64,000 nt of DNA from Monoraphidium neglectum. Taxonomy: Eukaryota > Chlorophyta > Chlorophyceae > Sphaeropleales > Selenastraceae. The notes under the pieces are model-generated. The model made no database searches and was not told the origin of the DNA. It was given only the letters and a program-made list of their open reading frames with translations. A program made the position numbers and the translations under genes. The stretch is from the NCBI RefSeq assembly GCF_000611645.1, contig NW_014013613.1, positions 1 to 64,000 on the forward strand, read 5' to 3'. Shown one piece after another: positions 1-12,375 of this stretch. The number at the start of each line of letters is the position of its first letter. The stretch's first letter is position 1.

Positions 1-3000
1 GACGGGGAGGGCGCGGGCGCGGGCGCCGCTTTCGGTGCTGGCGCGGGCGTTGGGACTGGCGCCGGCGTGGGCTCTGGCGCCGGCGCCGGTGCGGGGCCGT
101 TTTGCTGGTAGCCGGCGATGCGTTGAAGATACGGCGCAGTGACGTTGCACAGTAGCACGTTCTTGCCGTCCAGCGGTTTGTCAAGATCTATTGCGATTTC
201 GCAGGGAGGGAGGGTCGGGTCTCGCCCATGTCACGAGGTGCAAAAGATGATTCAGGAAGGCACAAGCAACTAAAAAAATCGTCGAGTGCAGTCCAAGTTA
301 TTGGAAGAGCCCGCCAAGGCGGCGGCAGGCAGGGGGTCCCCAGCAAGTCGAGCGCTCGGGCCAAAGCCCCCGTACAGGGCCACGCTCTGTTTTGGAACCC
401 ACGACCAGCAGGGAATCCGCACCCCCGATGCGTTCTATGTTGTCTTGCAAAAACGCCACCAGCCGGAGGCCGAACATGTCGGCGACTGTAGCGGGCCACG
501 ACCCCCTGGGCGGCTCATACCACCAGCAGCCTGATCCGACAAGATAAGAGCATGGGTTGCAGCAGCAAACAAACATGAATTGCAGGGCGTCGCGGCCGTG
601 ACAGGCGGGGGGCGGCGGCGGCGGGTTTGAAGCGCCCCACGCACGCTGGCAGCCGCTCGGCCAGAGCAGGAGGTTGCGCAGGCATGCTCTTCTGGACGCC
701 TCGCACATGGCGTCTCGCTTCTGGCACTGGCGGGCCCCTTGGCTGGCCATCAATTGCCGGCAGCGCGTGATGCCTGTCCGAAGTTCATCACGATCCCAGG
801 AGCACGGCCGTCCTCACAGCGACCCCCACCCGCTTTCCGCCGCGCACCTTTGCGGTTCAACGATGGGGAGATCGACGCCATGATTTTTGGAGGTTCCTTG
901 GGATCGAATATGAAACCAAACCTGGGGGGAATCACGGGGCGAACCACAAGGATGAGAGATTGATGCTCAGGGACAAGCGCAATACGGTATGCTAAGGGCG
1001 TGGTGTTGCAGGCGCGGAACGAGTGCCCCACGGACCAATCAGGTGCACGTGCAGGGATGCAGCCACAGACGAGGCGCCCGCTGAGTCGTCCAACGAGACG
1101 CTGAGGCGTCGGGCCTCACGTTTCGCCTGCCCCACCAACTCCCAGGGCCTCGGCGGACTCGTAGGCTATCCAGCCGTATCCGTTGTTGCCCCAAGAACGG
1201 CCCCAAGAGTTGCGCATCAGCCACCGCTCTGGGGAGTTTGGCAGCACGGGACTGGGTTAGGCAGTTTGAACTTGTGCAAGGCCTTACTTTCAAGCAAGAT
1301 CACAAACGTGCGAGTGTGTGTTTGGGGGGGGGGGCAAACATGCGCAGATTGCCAGGTTTTGCGAGACAGATACATTCGCTCGAGCAATGCCCAATCAACG
1401 TAGGCGCGGGCACACCCAGCACGTGCTCACGCTTGTCGTTGTCATAGCCTGTGGAGTGGACACGTGGTGGTGGGCGCCGCAAACAAGGTTAGCGACATTC
1501 TGGAAAGAGCGCCGGCCGCCGCGGCAGCGCGGGCACCAGGGGCAGCAGCAGTGAATTGGGGGATTTAGCCAGCACATCATGTTTGGGCGCTATGCAACTT
1601 GGACTGCTGCCTCATGCTACCCGCCCACCAAGGCCTACTGGCCGCTGATTGTCAAGACTGATGCGCCCTTCACCCACAACCCCGCAGAGCAATGCGCGAC
1701 CCCCCCCCCCTTGTTTCGTGGTGCGGGCAGAGCGCTGGGCCTACGCTGTCCCTTTCAACAGCTGGCGCACTCACCAACCAACATCACAGCGTGCCCTTCC
1801 TTATAAGGTGCATCCTTAGGCCCCATGTAGGTGCCAGACGGCTGCTTCTGAAAAAACGGCTTGAGGTCACTGTGGATGTTCAAGCGCGTGACCACGCCGC
1901 CCCTGCGGTGACGTCACAATGGATGGCGAGGCCAGGATGCCAAGGAGCCACATAAGGGCGTGGCTGACTGCGTGGGTATCGCGCGTGTACAGGCTCTTCC
2001 TGATGTGGCCACTGGACTGCCTGGCAAAGCCACTTGCTGCCAATCAAAGCTCCTGCAAAGCCACTGCAAAGCCACTTGCCGCTAATCGAACCTACTGTAA
2101 AGCCACTGCAAAACCACTGCAACGCCACCGTAAAGCCGCTGCACAGCCGCTTTAAAGCCACTAGGAAGCCACTGCAAAGCCACTGGAAAGCCACTGCAAA
2201 GCCACAGAAAAGCCACTGGAATCCAAGACAATTGCCTCGCTTGCCCGGCAGGGGCAATCAGGACTGCCCCGCACGCATGTGTGCCGCACAGCTGGCTGCC
2301 AGTGTGGATTGTGCACGCGCACTCACCATTTTCGTATGTGGGCCTGTACCTCCCAGATGTTGTAGTACGAGACGTACCTGCATCAGGGTCAAATCGGGCA
2401 CAAGGAATGCGGTGCAGGTCCATCAGTCACGGCAACAGGTCGTACAAACACGGAAGGATTGGCCTGCCCTGTCAAGCTGGACGAGCAGGGTGAGCGTCCT
2501 GTTGCAAGCAGAAGAGAAAGAGGTCGGGCAGAAGAGAAAGGCGACCTCTCAGCTCTGCCACCCCAGCACCACCCCCGCCAGGGTCTTCGCCGCCGCCCCC
2601 TTAGCTGTGCTCCCCGGGCGGCGCTGGAGCGCAGTGTGGGGCGCAGACGTGTGCCGACCAGATGGCAGCGCCGCCGCAGGAGCATCAGGCCCACCTGAAT
2701 GTTCCAGCGCTGAGATCGGGGTCCGCGGTTTTGCACCTGCGTAGGCGCAAGATTGGACAGGGGGCCCGGCTCAAGGTGCTGCAGCCGAGGCAGCAGGCTG
2801 GGCCGCTTGGGCCTTGGCCCAGCCGGGCAGGGGCGGCTGATCAGCCGATCAGCCGCCCTGACGGCTCCGTTTGCAGCCAGGCCTTGGGTCCCTGCAGCCC
2901 AACGAGTCTTTTCCGGTTTGAGACCAGCCCGTACGGAAACCGGTCCGCCGTTCCCGCGCACACACGCAATGAAACATTCAAAAAGCGTGCAACAAAAGCA

Positions 3001-3406
3001 GTTCAACCTCACGTCTCCCACACGCGGCCCACGCCGCCATAGCCCTCTCAGACCCTGCCCGACACAATCAAGCGCCCCACACGACCTTTTTGCGCCCCGC
3101 GCCGACCCGCCCATGCGCCCCGACGCCTTAATTTTGCGGATGCTCGCCGCGCTCCCCTCCCCCGACGCTCAATCGTGCGTACACGCAGCAAGTCTCATGA
3201 CAATGTGCGTGCCGCAAGCCTCAGGACCAACAAAGACTGTACATCTTGGTACTCACGAGTACTGGCAGAGGTCGGTGCCTGAACCCAAATCTGGAGCCTT
3301 GTAGGGCAGGCATTCGTCTTTCACAACGTAGTCTTTGGCGAGCATGGCAGTCACAAAGACCCTTTGTGGGTTGTGTGTGAATGAGTGTGTGTGAGCGTGT
3401 GTATGA

Positions 3407-3453
<47 letters not shown>

Positions 3454-5388
3454 TGTGTGTGTGTGTGAATGAGTGTGTGAGAGAGAGAGTGTGTGTGTGT
3501 CTGTGAGAGTGTGTGTATGTGTATGTGCGTGTGTGTGTGCGTGTGTGTGTGTGTGTGCGTGTGTGTGTGTGTGTGTGCACGCACTGCAAACACACAGGTT
3601 TAACACATGCACGATGCCTCCGTGCATCAGGGCAGGCACCCCAGGCAAGTGTGCGCTCAGTGTGCACACGCGTCAGGCCAGGAGAACAGCAATAGGGAGG
3701 CGCACACGCATCAACTCTTCCCCCCTCCCCTCACATCTGATTTTCCGGTACTCACTGTACTGCTTTTTCAAGCGTCATGGCGCTACTGCGGCAGGACCGC
3801 ACCTCCCCAGGTGAGGCATTCTTGCAGAAATGGAGGTCCTGGGCGGCGAAAATGATGGCGAACAAGGTCACAGGTCATTTGGGCCATGCGCCTGTCCAGG
3901 CGCCACTAGCGCGGGCGGCCGCCAGGCACGCGGCCCTGGCTCTGCTGCGGCCGCCTCGAGGCTCTTGTTTGTAAGGTCTGCGTATTTCCAAGGTTCAGGG
4001 TCCAGCAAGGTTTAGGGTCAGCAAAGCGGGAGCCCCCTCTCCCGCTTCTCCACCCAAGAGCGTCACTGGGACTGCGCGCCTGCACGCTCCACTGGCGGTT
4101 TGCGCCGCTCTTCCGCAGCCCCGCGCTGACAGCAGCCTCCGCAGCCGCAATCTGTCGGGAAGGGATTGGACTCACGTTGTCGGAAGGGGCGCTTGGGGTG
4201 TAAAAAAAAAGAAGTTTCCAGCGCCAAATCGGGGTTTCGTAACCGTCGCCAATGGTCAAACACCCTGAATCAGCGCCCAAGTTTCAGTTCCTCAAAATGC
4301 GCCCCATCGCGTAACCGCTCTGCGCAAACAGCGGGTGCCAGGACAATCCGCCACGCCTTCAAAGCCATAGCCCCAAAGAGGCCACAAGCCTGGCTGTGCC
4401 CGGACCGTTTGCTGTGCACAAACACATGGCTGCGCCCACACTGCTGCCTGTGCCCCCAGGCCGCTCAGACTCACGATGGCGAAGGCCGTGCAGGTCGCGC
4501 AGATGCCCTGGTCCAGGACAGGGGGCAGCTGGCAGGGGCACAGGGAGCACGGCGTTCGATCGGAAGCCGGGGGCCATGTGGGTTGGGTGCGGCCAGGCAT
4601 GGGGGGAGATGCAGAGGCGGTGGCGCGAACCGCGAGCGCGAACGTTGTACTCTAGTGGCCAACGCAGGGTCGCTGAACCCCCAGACACAGGCCGCCGTCC
4701 AACCCAATCCTTCAGCTTGGCGCCCGAGCGGCGCCCGCCCGAACCGCGGCCGCCCAAGCGGCGACCGCCCGAACCGCGGCCGCCCGAGCGGCGACCGCCC
4801 GAGCGGCGACCGCCCGAGCAACCGCCTCCGCCCCACGCACCAGTGCGGTGCCGCCCGTGTCGGCTGTTGAGCGCGCGTCAAACCTGGACGAACTGGCTGC
4901 GAAGGTGAGGCGTGCCAGGTCGTCGCTGGCGCCGTCGCCTGCACAGAGGGACCCAGACTGCTTGCTACACAACGCTGAGGGCTTGGCCTGCGGCGTGAAG
5001 TTTGTGGGGCAGGGGTTGCGCCGTGCGGACGACCAGCTTTGATTGAGGGTTGGGGAAGGGCAGTACCAGCCAGTGGCAAGGCCCCATCCCACTCCACTGC
5101 ACTGAGCGCGGCGGCCCTGCGGCACGCGGCAGGTCAAAAGTGCAGCGGCCCGGCCGCCTTCGCAGCCCACACGCTGTGGAGCCACGGGGTTCGATCCAGT
5201 GCCGCGCTGCCGTGCGGGGCGCACGCACAAACCTTGTAGTCCGCAATGAGAGCCTTCGCGCCCTTGTAAACCTCCATCAAGCTCTTGTAAGTGCCAGTAG
5301 AGCCCAGAGGGTCGCTACGCTTCCCGATCAGCCCCTGGCCCTGCACCCCAGGCGCCACCAGCAGTAGAACGAGGGCCAGCGCCCGCAT
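1..5388 (-). CDS. Papain-family (C1A) cysteine protease, secreted; 3' end outside window
   Basis: Thirteen exons are joined with matching phases: 5388-5233, 4987-4841, 4528-4475, 4151-4086 (or 4080), 3838-3756, 3361-3257, 2377-2327, 1902-1775, 1448-1431, 1228-1120, 921-848, 530-423 and 190 to the window edge. The start at 5388 gives a signal peptide (MRALALVLLLVAPGVQG). The nucleophile region reads DQGICATCTAFAI: oxyanion Gln and catalytic Cys are present, but the Trp that follows Cys in papain is Thr. The catalytic His is in EGHAVMLVGYDN and the Asn in MRNSWG. The propeptide is short, with no inhibitor I29 domain. The last visible exon runs into a Pro/Ala-rich linker. It is a paralog of the plus-strand gene at 13377-19563, so a fibronectin type III domain probably follows beyond the edge. 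Family and catalytic residues are seen; the secreted or vacuolar location is inferred from the signal peptide. Its substrate is unknown. Confidence 0.85.
1431..1448 (-). other. 18-nt micro-exon of the cysteine protease
   Basis: The exon encodes YDNDK plus split codons on both sides. It is bounded by CCACAG before and GTGAGC after. Without it the conserved VGYDN stretch after the catalytic His would be missing. The plus-strand paralog has these residues at the end of a longer exon (15466-15582), so the extra intron is specific to this copy. Confidence 0.75.
2024..2224. repeat. Minisatellite, about 10-11 nt unit (AAAGCCACTG-like)
   Basis: Many imperfect copies of AAAGCCACTGC follow one another, some interrupted by a longer unit with CTTGCTGCCAATC. 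The block lies entirely inside the intron between the exons at 2377-2327 and 1902-1775 of the minus-strand cysteine protease. Confidence 0.85.
3361..3600. repeat. GT/GA microsatellite upstream of a 3' splice site
   Basis: Long (GT)n and (GA)n runs on the plus strand read as (CA)n and (TC)n on the sense strand of the protease gene. They lead directly to the acceptor of the exon starting at 3361. Confidence 0.9.
4735..4822. repeat. 15-nt tandem repeat in protease intron
   Basis: About five to six units of the type GCGGCGACCGCCCGA alternate with a GCGGCCGCCCGAACC variant. They lie in the intron between the exons at 4987-4841 and 4528-4475. Translations of this block are not part of the protein. 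Confidence 0.8.
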
Positions 5389-8300
5389 CAGCGGCGCCGC
5401 CGCGATCGGCACTACGCATCGTGCCGCTCGCGGCATCGCGCCGCTGCACGCGCGTTGCAGGGCGGGTGACAAATTGTGTTAAGGGTGTGGATGGCATGCG
5501 AGCCAGCAGGATGAGCTTGTCATCTCTTTTCAGGGCCAGCGGCGGTTTGCGCAGGGCGCAGCGTGCGGCGGGCGATGCAGCGACGCGCCAGACACCGGGC
5601 ACGCCACTGTTGGGTGATCTCCCCTGAGCAGGCATGCGCGACGGCCAGTGCTTCGACGGCCGACCTGCTGTCTCACGAACAAAGTTTCGAGGTTGCATCC
5701 CCATCAAGGAGACACTCACCCGCAGGTGCACACACCGCGCCCTTTCAGTGGTGGGGCAGCGCGGTGACAAAACTGTCGCGGGCCTCTTCTGTTGGTTTAA
5801 GTGCAGTTCACGTGCTCACTGGCGCCGAAATGAACCGTCCCGGACCGCACCGTCGATGTTTGGTCTTCAGCAGTTCCCGATGGCAAAGGAATCTCACTGA
5901 CCGGGAACGCGTCCTTGCCATATGTTACTGATATGTGAGCTCGATTCGCATCAGCAGCGGACCTGCAGGCGACCAGCACGGGACTCAGCCAAAGCACTGG
6001 CAGTCGGAATGGTGACAACACGGTGGCTGCCAGGAAGCCAGCACAGCGCACACCACACCTTTGCTGCTTCCACCATCGCAACCTGTGCGGCATGCTGACA
6101 GACCCATCAAGGCACTCTGCCTGGCTGTGTGAACAACAGCATGCGTGCGCCTGTCGCACGCGCGCGCTTTCTGAGAATGTGTGTATGTGTCCCAGCAGGC
6201 CACTACCCGCCTGGACGCACCCCCACCACCTCCTTGTGTTGCCAGTAGAGAGTTTGCCGGCGCTGCTTGCCACACAGTTGCAGCGTCTTAGCCTCGTGCA
6301 CCTGAGTCCCGCACACCTCCTCTCACCAAGCAAAGGAGTGCCCACGGCGCTGCCGCGCAGGGCGAGAGACCTGCACCTCCATTTTGATCAACCACCCCAG
6401 CTCGTCCAGCGAGTGAGCGCCCACTGGAATTCAGTCCTGAAACGCAAATCGTCATTACTAAATTGTTTTCAGCCCCGCCGAAAGCATATGCCTGGATGCG
6501 TCCCTCTCCCCCACAAGGCGAGCCCAGGGCTCTGCACTGCATCTCTGTGTACCTATCCATCCCTGGCCGGATTGGCAGCCCCAAATACACAGGCGCTCAA
6601 GTCCGCTGGCCAGTCACCAGCTGGCGTGCGGTTCGGCCCCGCGCACGCATGTGACATACTTGCGTCCACGCCTGGAGATTGCGAGCAGCTACCGACACTT
6701 GCGCTGACACAGGAGCCCGGCACTGTGCTGGGGATCCTCACGTCTGAACCAACGCATAAGAACAAGACAAGCAACCAGGCAGTCACATTGCTGGGCGTCA
6801 CCGAGAGCGGACAGGCCGCGCAAGCGCGTGCGCCTGGAGGCATAACATGCACAATGCGTCCCGCAATCGTCTGCTGAGCCATGCCCAGGGTGCACCCTTG
6901 GAAAAGCAAGCGGCGCAAACGCGGCCATCAGCTCACAGGGGCTGGGCGCAGTGCTGGCGGCATGCGCACTTGCGGCAGCGCCGCCGCAAGTGGGCCGACC
7001 CTCTGCGGGCAGCTCAGAGCACCTGCTTAGCAGTGTGTGGTGCGCCAATCGCGCAGTGGCTGCTGCCCTGCACGCACGCTTCCGGCCAGGCAGGGTCCAG
7101 GCGCGCTCACACGCAGCGGCTGGCCGACCGCGGCCTCGAGCTTCCTGGAGGCTTTGGAAACTGCTCAAATTTGCATGACAGTTACAATACAGAGCACGCA
7201 CATGCTTTGTGAGGCGGCAAATTTAAAGAGACGCGAGAGCGTTTGCAGGGGAGTGAAGTGCAGGACGAGAAGTGCAAGCAGCGCCGGCCAGGGGCGTGCG
7301 CACACGCGTCAGCGTGCTGAGAAAGCGCGGGTGCATTTGAGAGGAGTGTGTGCCGACAACGAGGCCGCCTCTGCTTTATTGATGCGTTGAATGGGATGCG
7401 GTCGCATGGGGTTTTGTCAACCGCTTTATTTGCCCCTGCAAGCAGGCCGGCCATCGCCCAGACAGCCGAGTGTCCTACCCGAACGCCGTCGCTGCGCGTG
7501 CACACGCCTGATTGCGGGCAGCGCCCGTGCAGGGATTGAGAAAATCAGGGTAGCGAAGAAGCCCTCGGCAGATCGCGGGAGCGCAGCCAGGCAGGAGAAA
7601 GCCGGCAAGAAGCCCAGAGCCCGTGCAGCCACGCGCAGCACACAAAACCGCACGCGGCGCGCGGCCTCGAACCAAACGGGCGAGGGATCATTTGGGCAGT
7701 GATCATGATCGGAGATTGTGCACGAGGTGTGGTTGCTCATCGGACGGCCGACGGTGGGGTATGGGCAGATTCGGGTGCCGGCGATGCTCCCACACGGCGC
7801 ACGCATAGCTTGCGAGGTTTCAGGGCCGGCGGCGGAAAGTTTTGGTTCGGAAAAGCACCCGCAGCGGTTGCAGATTGTCGTCGGCCGATTGAGGGATCGT
7901 GCTCACTGCTACCTGGTCCCGATTCTGGGGTGTCATGGTTTGCGCAACGAAAAACCTAGGCTGCCGCCGCGGGAGAAAGCGGGCTCCTCCCAAAAGAGCA
8001 GGCCGAAAGACAAAAACTGCCAATTGTCCAGTGAGTTTGATGATGGCGGGCCGGCAACGGCGCGCCTCTGTGTGCTCACCGGCTTGAACTCAGTCACGGA
8101 TGAGAACTTCGCTGCGAAGCGACGTGCGAGCGGGTCGTGGCTAGGGACCAAGCGCCGGCATGCAAGCCACAAGAAAGCGCAACGAGTTGCGCCATGGCTG
8201 CGCCGACAGCAGGACAGTGTTGGGCGATACATTGCGTGGCAGGTTGCGGCGCTCAGACCAAATGCATGTGAGACTGTGGCCCAGAAGCAACACCGCCGGC

Positions 8301-8881
8301 AAGGACGAATTCCACCCCTACGTTTCTGTAAGTCTGACCTAATCGTTCAAACATGAATGTTCAAAGCCGCGCCGCTGAGATGCGCCGTGAGCCGTCGCAG
8401 CGCACACTCGTGCACCGCTCAGGCGGGGCGAAGCAGGGAAACACCTCAGGTTGGTCCTCGACCCTGATCATTGAGGACAGGGGGCACGCGACTGAGGCTC
8501 CAGCGCGGAAGGAAGCTCTTAGGTGGATGGTCAAGCCGTCTCCGGCACCTGAAATGGCACGGCTGGCTGGTGAGTATTCCAGGCCATGGTGAATATTCCA
8601 ATGTGGGTGCAGCGGGTATAACCTGATGCCTGGGGTGCAGCGAAAGGTACTGCCTGGGGTGCATAGCTCAAGGTACGCGCTGGCTGCGCCCGTGGTTGCG
8701 CGGCGCCACGAGGAGCCGTGGGCAGCCATTGGCGCGAGCGCCGCCGCGCGGCGCCAACGGCTTGGGAATCCCTCGCGGCCCGGCGGGCGCGCACACGGCG
8801 GGCGCGCACACGGCGGGCGCGCACACGGCGGGAGCCCGCACGGCCAGCGGGCCCCGCCTGCAGTGGCACGCGGCGCAGCGC
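5389..8881. other. Intergenic, no gene recognised
   Basis: This stretch holds the 5' flank of the minus-strand protease and the 3' flank of the bZIP-like gene. Several open frames occur by chance (the longest is 284 codons, plus strand, 6023-6877). None shows a domain, a low-complexity style like the neighbours, or splice-joined partners. I see no RNA gene here. Confidence 0.5.
8781..8840. repeat. 15-nt tandem repeat, four units
   Basis: Units CGGCGGGCGCGCACA at 8781, 8796 and 8811 are identical; a fourth at 8826 is diverged. They lie just 3' of the stop codon (8882-8884) of the minus-strand bZIP-like gene, probably in its 3' UTR. Confidence 0.9.
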
Positions 8882-10317
8882 TCAGCCCTTGCGCGGGCGG
8901 AAGCAGTTGTCTTGGGGCGCCGAGAACTTGATCCTGTCCGGGAAAACCTCGGGTGTGAACTTCATAGTGTGCGCCAGGACGCGCCAGCACTCGGCGTCGT
9001 GGAGCGGCCAGGGGAATGCAAAAGCCATGCACTGCACGGGGAAAGGGGCGACGTTCAAGGTTTAAGGGGGCCCAGTGAGTGCATGCAGGTGTTGGTGTGC
9101 AGGAGACCGGGAGGGATGATTTTTGAAGGGCAAACAGGGAGGCCTCCTGAGCGCCAGCCTGCGCATGCCAAGCGAGGCGGCCTGGGGGTGCGAGGCCACA
9201 CGCGAATGTTGCCAGCCCGCCAGGGGTGATAGCGAGCGCTCCTGGCTCCTGCCAGCAGCGATAGGGTTTGAGCACGCACCCACCTTGGCCAGCTGGGCGG
9301 GGTGCATCACGGCCCTGGATGCCTGTAAGGGCGCACACAGGGCGCAGTGTGGCGAACGCATGTGAGGGGTGCGACGGATGCACGCGTGCGGGGAGGCTCA
9401 TAGGATTTGGTGGATGCCGAGTTTTTGGAGACGCAGCTGCCAACACAGGTGGGTCGGTACCTGTGAACGTCTCAATGCGTCCCAAAGTGTTCACACCACC
9501 GGCGCTCTCGTTGCCGCCTGCTGCTGTGCATGCATACCGGGACAACGCTGCTCATTATGCTGATCGCTTCCCACATCCCACCCCTTCCCCCACGCAAGCA
9601 ACCTGCGTGCGCAGTCCCCTGCCGCATGGGGGACGTGATCATGCAAAGCCGTCACCCCAGGGGGCCACAGATGGGAAGCTACTTGACATGCATTGGCGAC
9701 GTGCACGCAGCAGCAAGCATGAGAACACACTGTGCATGAAAGGGTGGCCTGGATTGGGGATGCGTCGAGGCGTGCAAAGTGTCGGCAACAGCACGGCATG
9801 CCTTGTGCAGTGCACGTGGACGGTCATCATGATACCAAACACGTGAATGCCCACCTGCATCATCATCATCATCGCCGTGCTTTCACACCGTGAACTCTCG
9901 GCAAGAGCCTCTGCCAGCGCCTCGGCCGCAGGCGTGCTCTCCGTCAGGCGAAGCCACGGCGCCCCAGCCGCCAGCGCCGCTGGCGGCTGCGCCATGCGCG
10001 GCGGCGCCTCGTGCGGTGGCTGCGACGCGTGCGGTCCCTGAAGCCAGTAGTCCGGATCGCCGGGCCCGTTGCTACGCGCCGCGCCGGCGCTCACGCTTGC
10101 GCTGGCGCTGGCGCTAGCGACAGATGCAGCGGGCGACGCGAGTGACGCGGCAGGAGAGACCGCGGGCAGGCCGCAGGTGGAGGCGTGCAGCTGCGTCGAG
10201 AGGCGTACTATCTGCTGGAGGCGCGCCTCTCTGAGGGATTTGAGCCGTTGGCCGAGAAACCTATTGCACTCCAAAACAAGCTGAGCCTGGTTTGTTGATT
10301 GTTGTTTGTTGTTTGTT

Positions 10318-10358
<41 letters not shown>

Positions 10359-10751
10359 TGTCTCTGTGTGTGTACGCATGCAGGTTTGCAGGTGTGCAGG
10401 TGTGTTGTTATGCAGGTGTCAGGGGGTTGTGTGCGCGCAATCATACATGTTTGTGCATACTTGAGTGTGTGCTTGCGTGTGGTTGAGTATGCACCCGCAT
10501 GCACGCACCCATTCGTGTATGCATGACAAGTGTTGAGATTGCACTTGTAGGCAACCGTGACATGCTTTATAGCAGAGGCCCCCTCCACGCGCACACATAC
10601 CCATGTGCACACATACATGGACACACATCCTCAAACATACGACCACACTCCCACACGCGTTTGAGTGTATGCACGCTCGTGCACGCGTGTGCACACACAC
10701 ACACACACTCTCTCTCTCACACACACAGATACATACACACCAAAGGTAATG

Positions 10752-10800
<49 letters not shown>

Positions 10801-12375
10801 GGCGCACTCCCAACATGCGCACCTGCACCCTCGTGAGCCCCGCGCCCCGCACGCAGCGCTCCCAGTGCGGCAGCCTCGCGTCCTCCATCCCGGCCGCCGG
10901 CCGCCCCGTCAGCAGGTGCCCGCCCATCAACCCCGCGTACGCGTCGGCGTTCCAGATCGCCAGCAGCCCCAGGAACGACCCCAGCCGCCGCCCGACGGCC
11001 CCGAGGCCCGGCGTGCAGGGGGCGCGGGCGGCTTGGTCGGGGCTTGCCGCCCTGTTGATGTCCCGGAGGGCGGGCTCGAGGCAGCTTTGGAACATGAGGC
11101 GCGCCTGGGCCGCATCCATGGCCCGGACCTCCTTGACCTGCTCGAGGGTTACGCTGTGGGCCCGAAGGCGGCAAGGGAAGGGCAGATGAGGGGCGTGCAT
11201 GCGACAAGTCAGACGGCATACCGACGTTGTGTTGATGTGTATGTGCATGTGCGTGCGTTCATGCGTGCGTGTGTGCGCGTGTGTGTGGTGGGAGGGGGCT
11301 GACGATGCAGTTGCGCAGGCTGTGAGGGCGCAGTCCTTGAACATGGCCAGCCTTATGGATGTCAAGGCAGCTCGATTGGCAGTGGTCCCGGCTGCATGTG
11401 AGAGTGGACGGGAGTCAGGTCAAGGGTGCCGCTGCCGCAGCCACATCCGATCAGGACCTGCTTGAGGCCTGGATGGCCCCTCAAGCGCCCCCCCCACTGG
11501 CGTTCACTCTCACCTTTCGAGGTTGAGCAGGCTGCGGCCAGGCGCCAGGTGGGGCAGGCGGTCCCAGACTGCGTCGAGGGCGCTCTCCGCCGAGCCCAGG
11601 CTGCTGACCGGACCGCGGCTCGGCGGGGGCGCTTCTGCGCAGCTCAACGGGCTGCCGCCGCCGCCGATCACGCCGCGCACGTTGGAGCAGGTGGCAGCGC
11701 CCCCCTGTGCCGCGTCGCTCAACGCGGACCCCGGCCCAAGGGCGACGAAGCCCTGGTTGCCGCCGTCGACGCCGCACCAGCCTAGTGTCGCGCAGGCCAG
11801 GCCACAGCTACTCTGGGGTCCCGCGCAGGTGGACCGCGCCGCGGCAGCGGGCGCGGGCGCCGCCGTCGGCGCGAGCGCCGGCGCATGGCGCACCAGCTCA
11901 GCCAGCCGCATCACCCTCAGGTGGGCGACGACCTCATCCATCGCCCTGGCCACCACACTCAGGGCCACCAGGCGCAGTCGCAGCACCTCCCTCTCGGCCT
12001 CGAGCGCAGCGGCCTGCGGGGCGGCCGGGAGCGAAGGGGCGGAGGCGAAGCACTTTCAGCAAGACCCGAAGCTGTTGATTTTCAACCGCTTCGACCCAAA
12101 CCGGCCTGGCGCCAGCTACAACGTGCTGGAAAGGTTTGGCGTCGCACAAGGCATGCAGCCGCGCTTGCCAGGCCCAAACTTTCGGAGCGTGAGCGTGGCA
12201 GCCGGCTGGCCTCGTGGGCATGGTGATGCGTCCAACGATCAGCTGCGGACCCTCGCGGTTGGGCCGCACGCAAGGTCAGCAGGAGCGCTCACGCTCGCGT
12301 CATCGTGCGACCGCCCCCCACCTGTGCCCGAATGCGCGCCAGCCGCTCCTTGAGGCGCGGCACAGAGTCCTGCAT
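8882..12375 (-). CDS. bZIP-like regulator of the algal type (5' end unresolved)
   Basis: Exons joined in phase: about 12375-12322, 12013-11514, 11153-10823, 10286-9855; then 9322-9284 and 9031-8882 (stop). Across the first junction runs a Leu-heptad segment, RLKERLARIRAQ then AAALEAEREVLRLRL, which resembles a leucine zipper. Upstream of it ARQAACGLRQMQ lies where a basic region should be, but the invariant Asn is absent. Later exons (SVTLEQVKEVRAM, AVMHPAQLAK, CMAFAFPWPL) resemble the conserved C-terminal part of many chlorophyte bZIP proteins; this is from memory of the family style, not a search. The region between 9855 and 9322 probably holds one more exon that I could not place: the candidate at about 9460 runs into a stop. 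A nuclear role in transcription is inferred. Confidence 0.45.
10322..10360. repeat. (TG)n microsatellite
   Basis: This reads (CA)n on the sense strand of the bZIP-like gene, about 40 nt upstream of the acceptor of the exon starting at 10286. Confidence 0.95.
10680..10800. repeat. (CA)n microsatellites
   Basis: Two CA blocks (10688-10740 and 10755-10798) read (GT)n on the sense strand of the bZIP-like gene. They begin about 25 nt downstream of the donor that ends the exon at 10823. The intron 10287-10822 therefore starts with GT and ends with CA tracts. Confidence 0.95.

Noticed and set aside
3221..3669. His-Thr and Cys-Val repeat proteins read from the GT/CA tracts, here and at 10200-10800, 17700-18500, 26700-27100, 40500-40900, 51400-51700 and 60000-60400
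   Set aside because: These are translations of dinucleotide repeats in introns.
6023..6877. 284-codon plus-strand open frame in the gap between protease and bZIP-like gene
   Set aside because: No domain, no signal, no splice-joined neighbours; long chance frames are common at this GC content.
7718..8356. 212-codon plus-strand open frame
   Set aside because: Basic, featureless translation and no support from either side.
8781..8840. Regular 15-nt repeats that could suggest a CRISPR array (also 4735-4822)
   Set aside because: Units are contiguous with no spacers; simple minisatellites in a eukaryotic genome.
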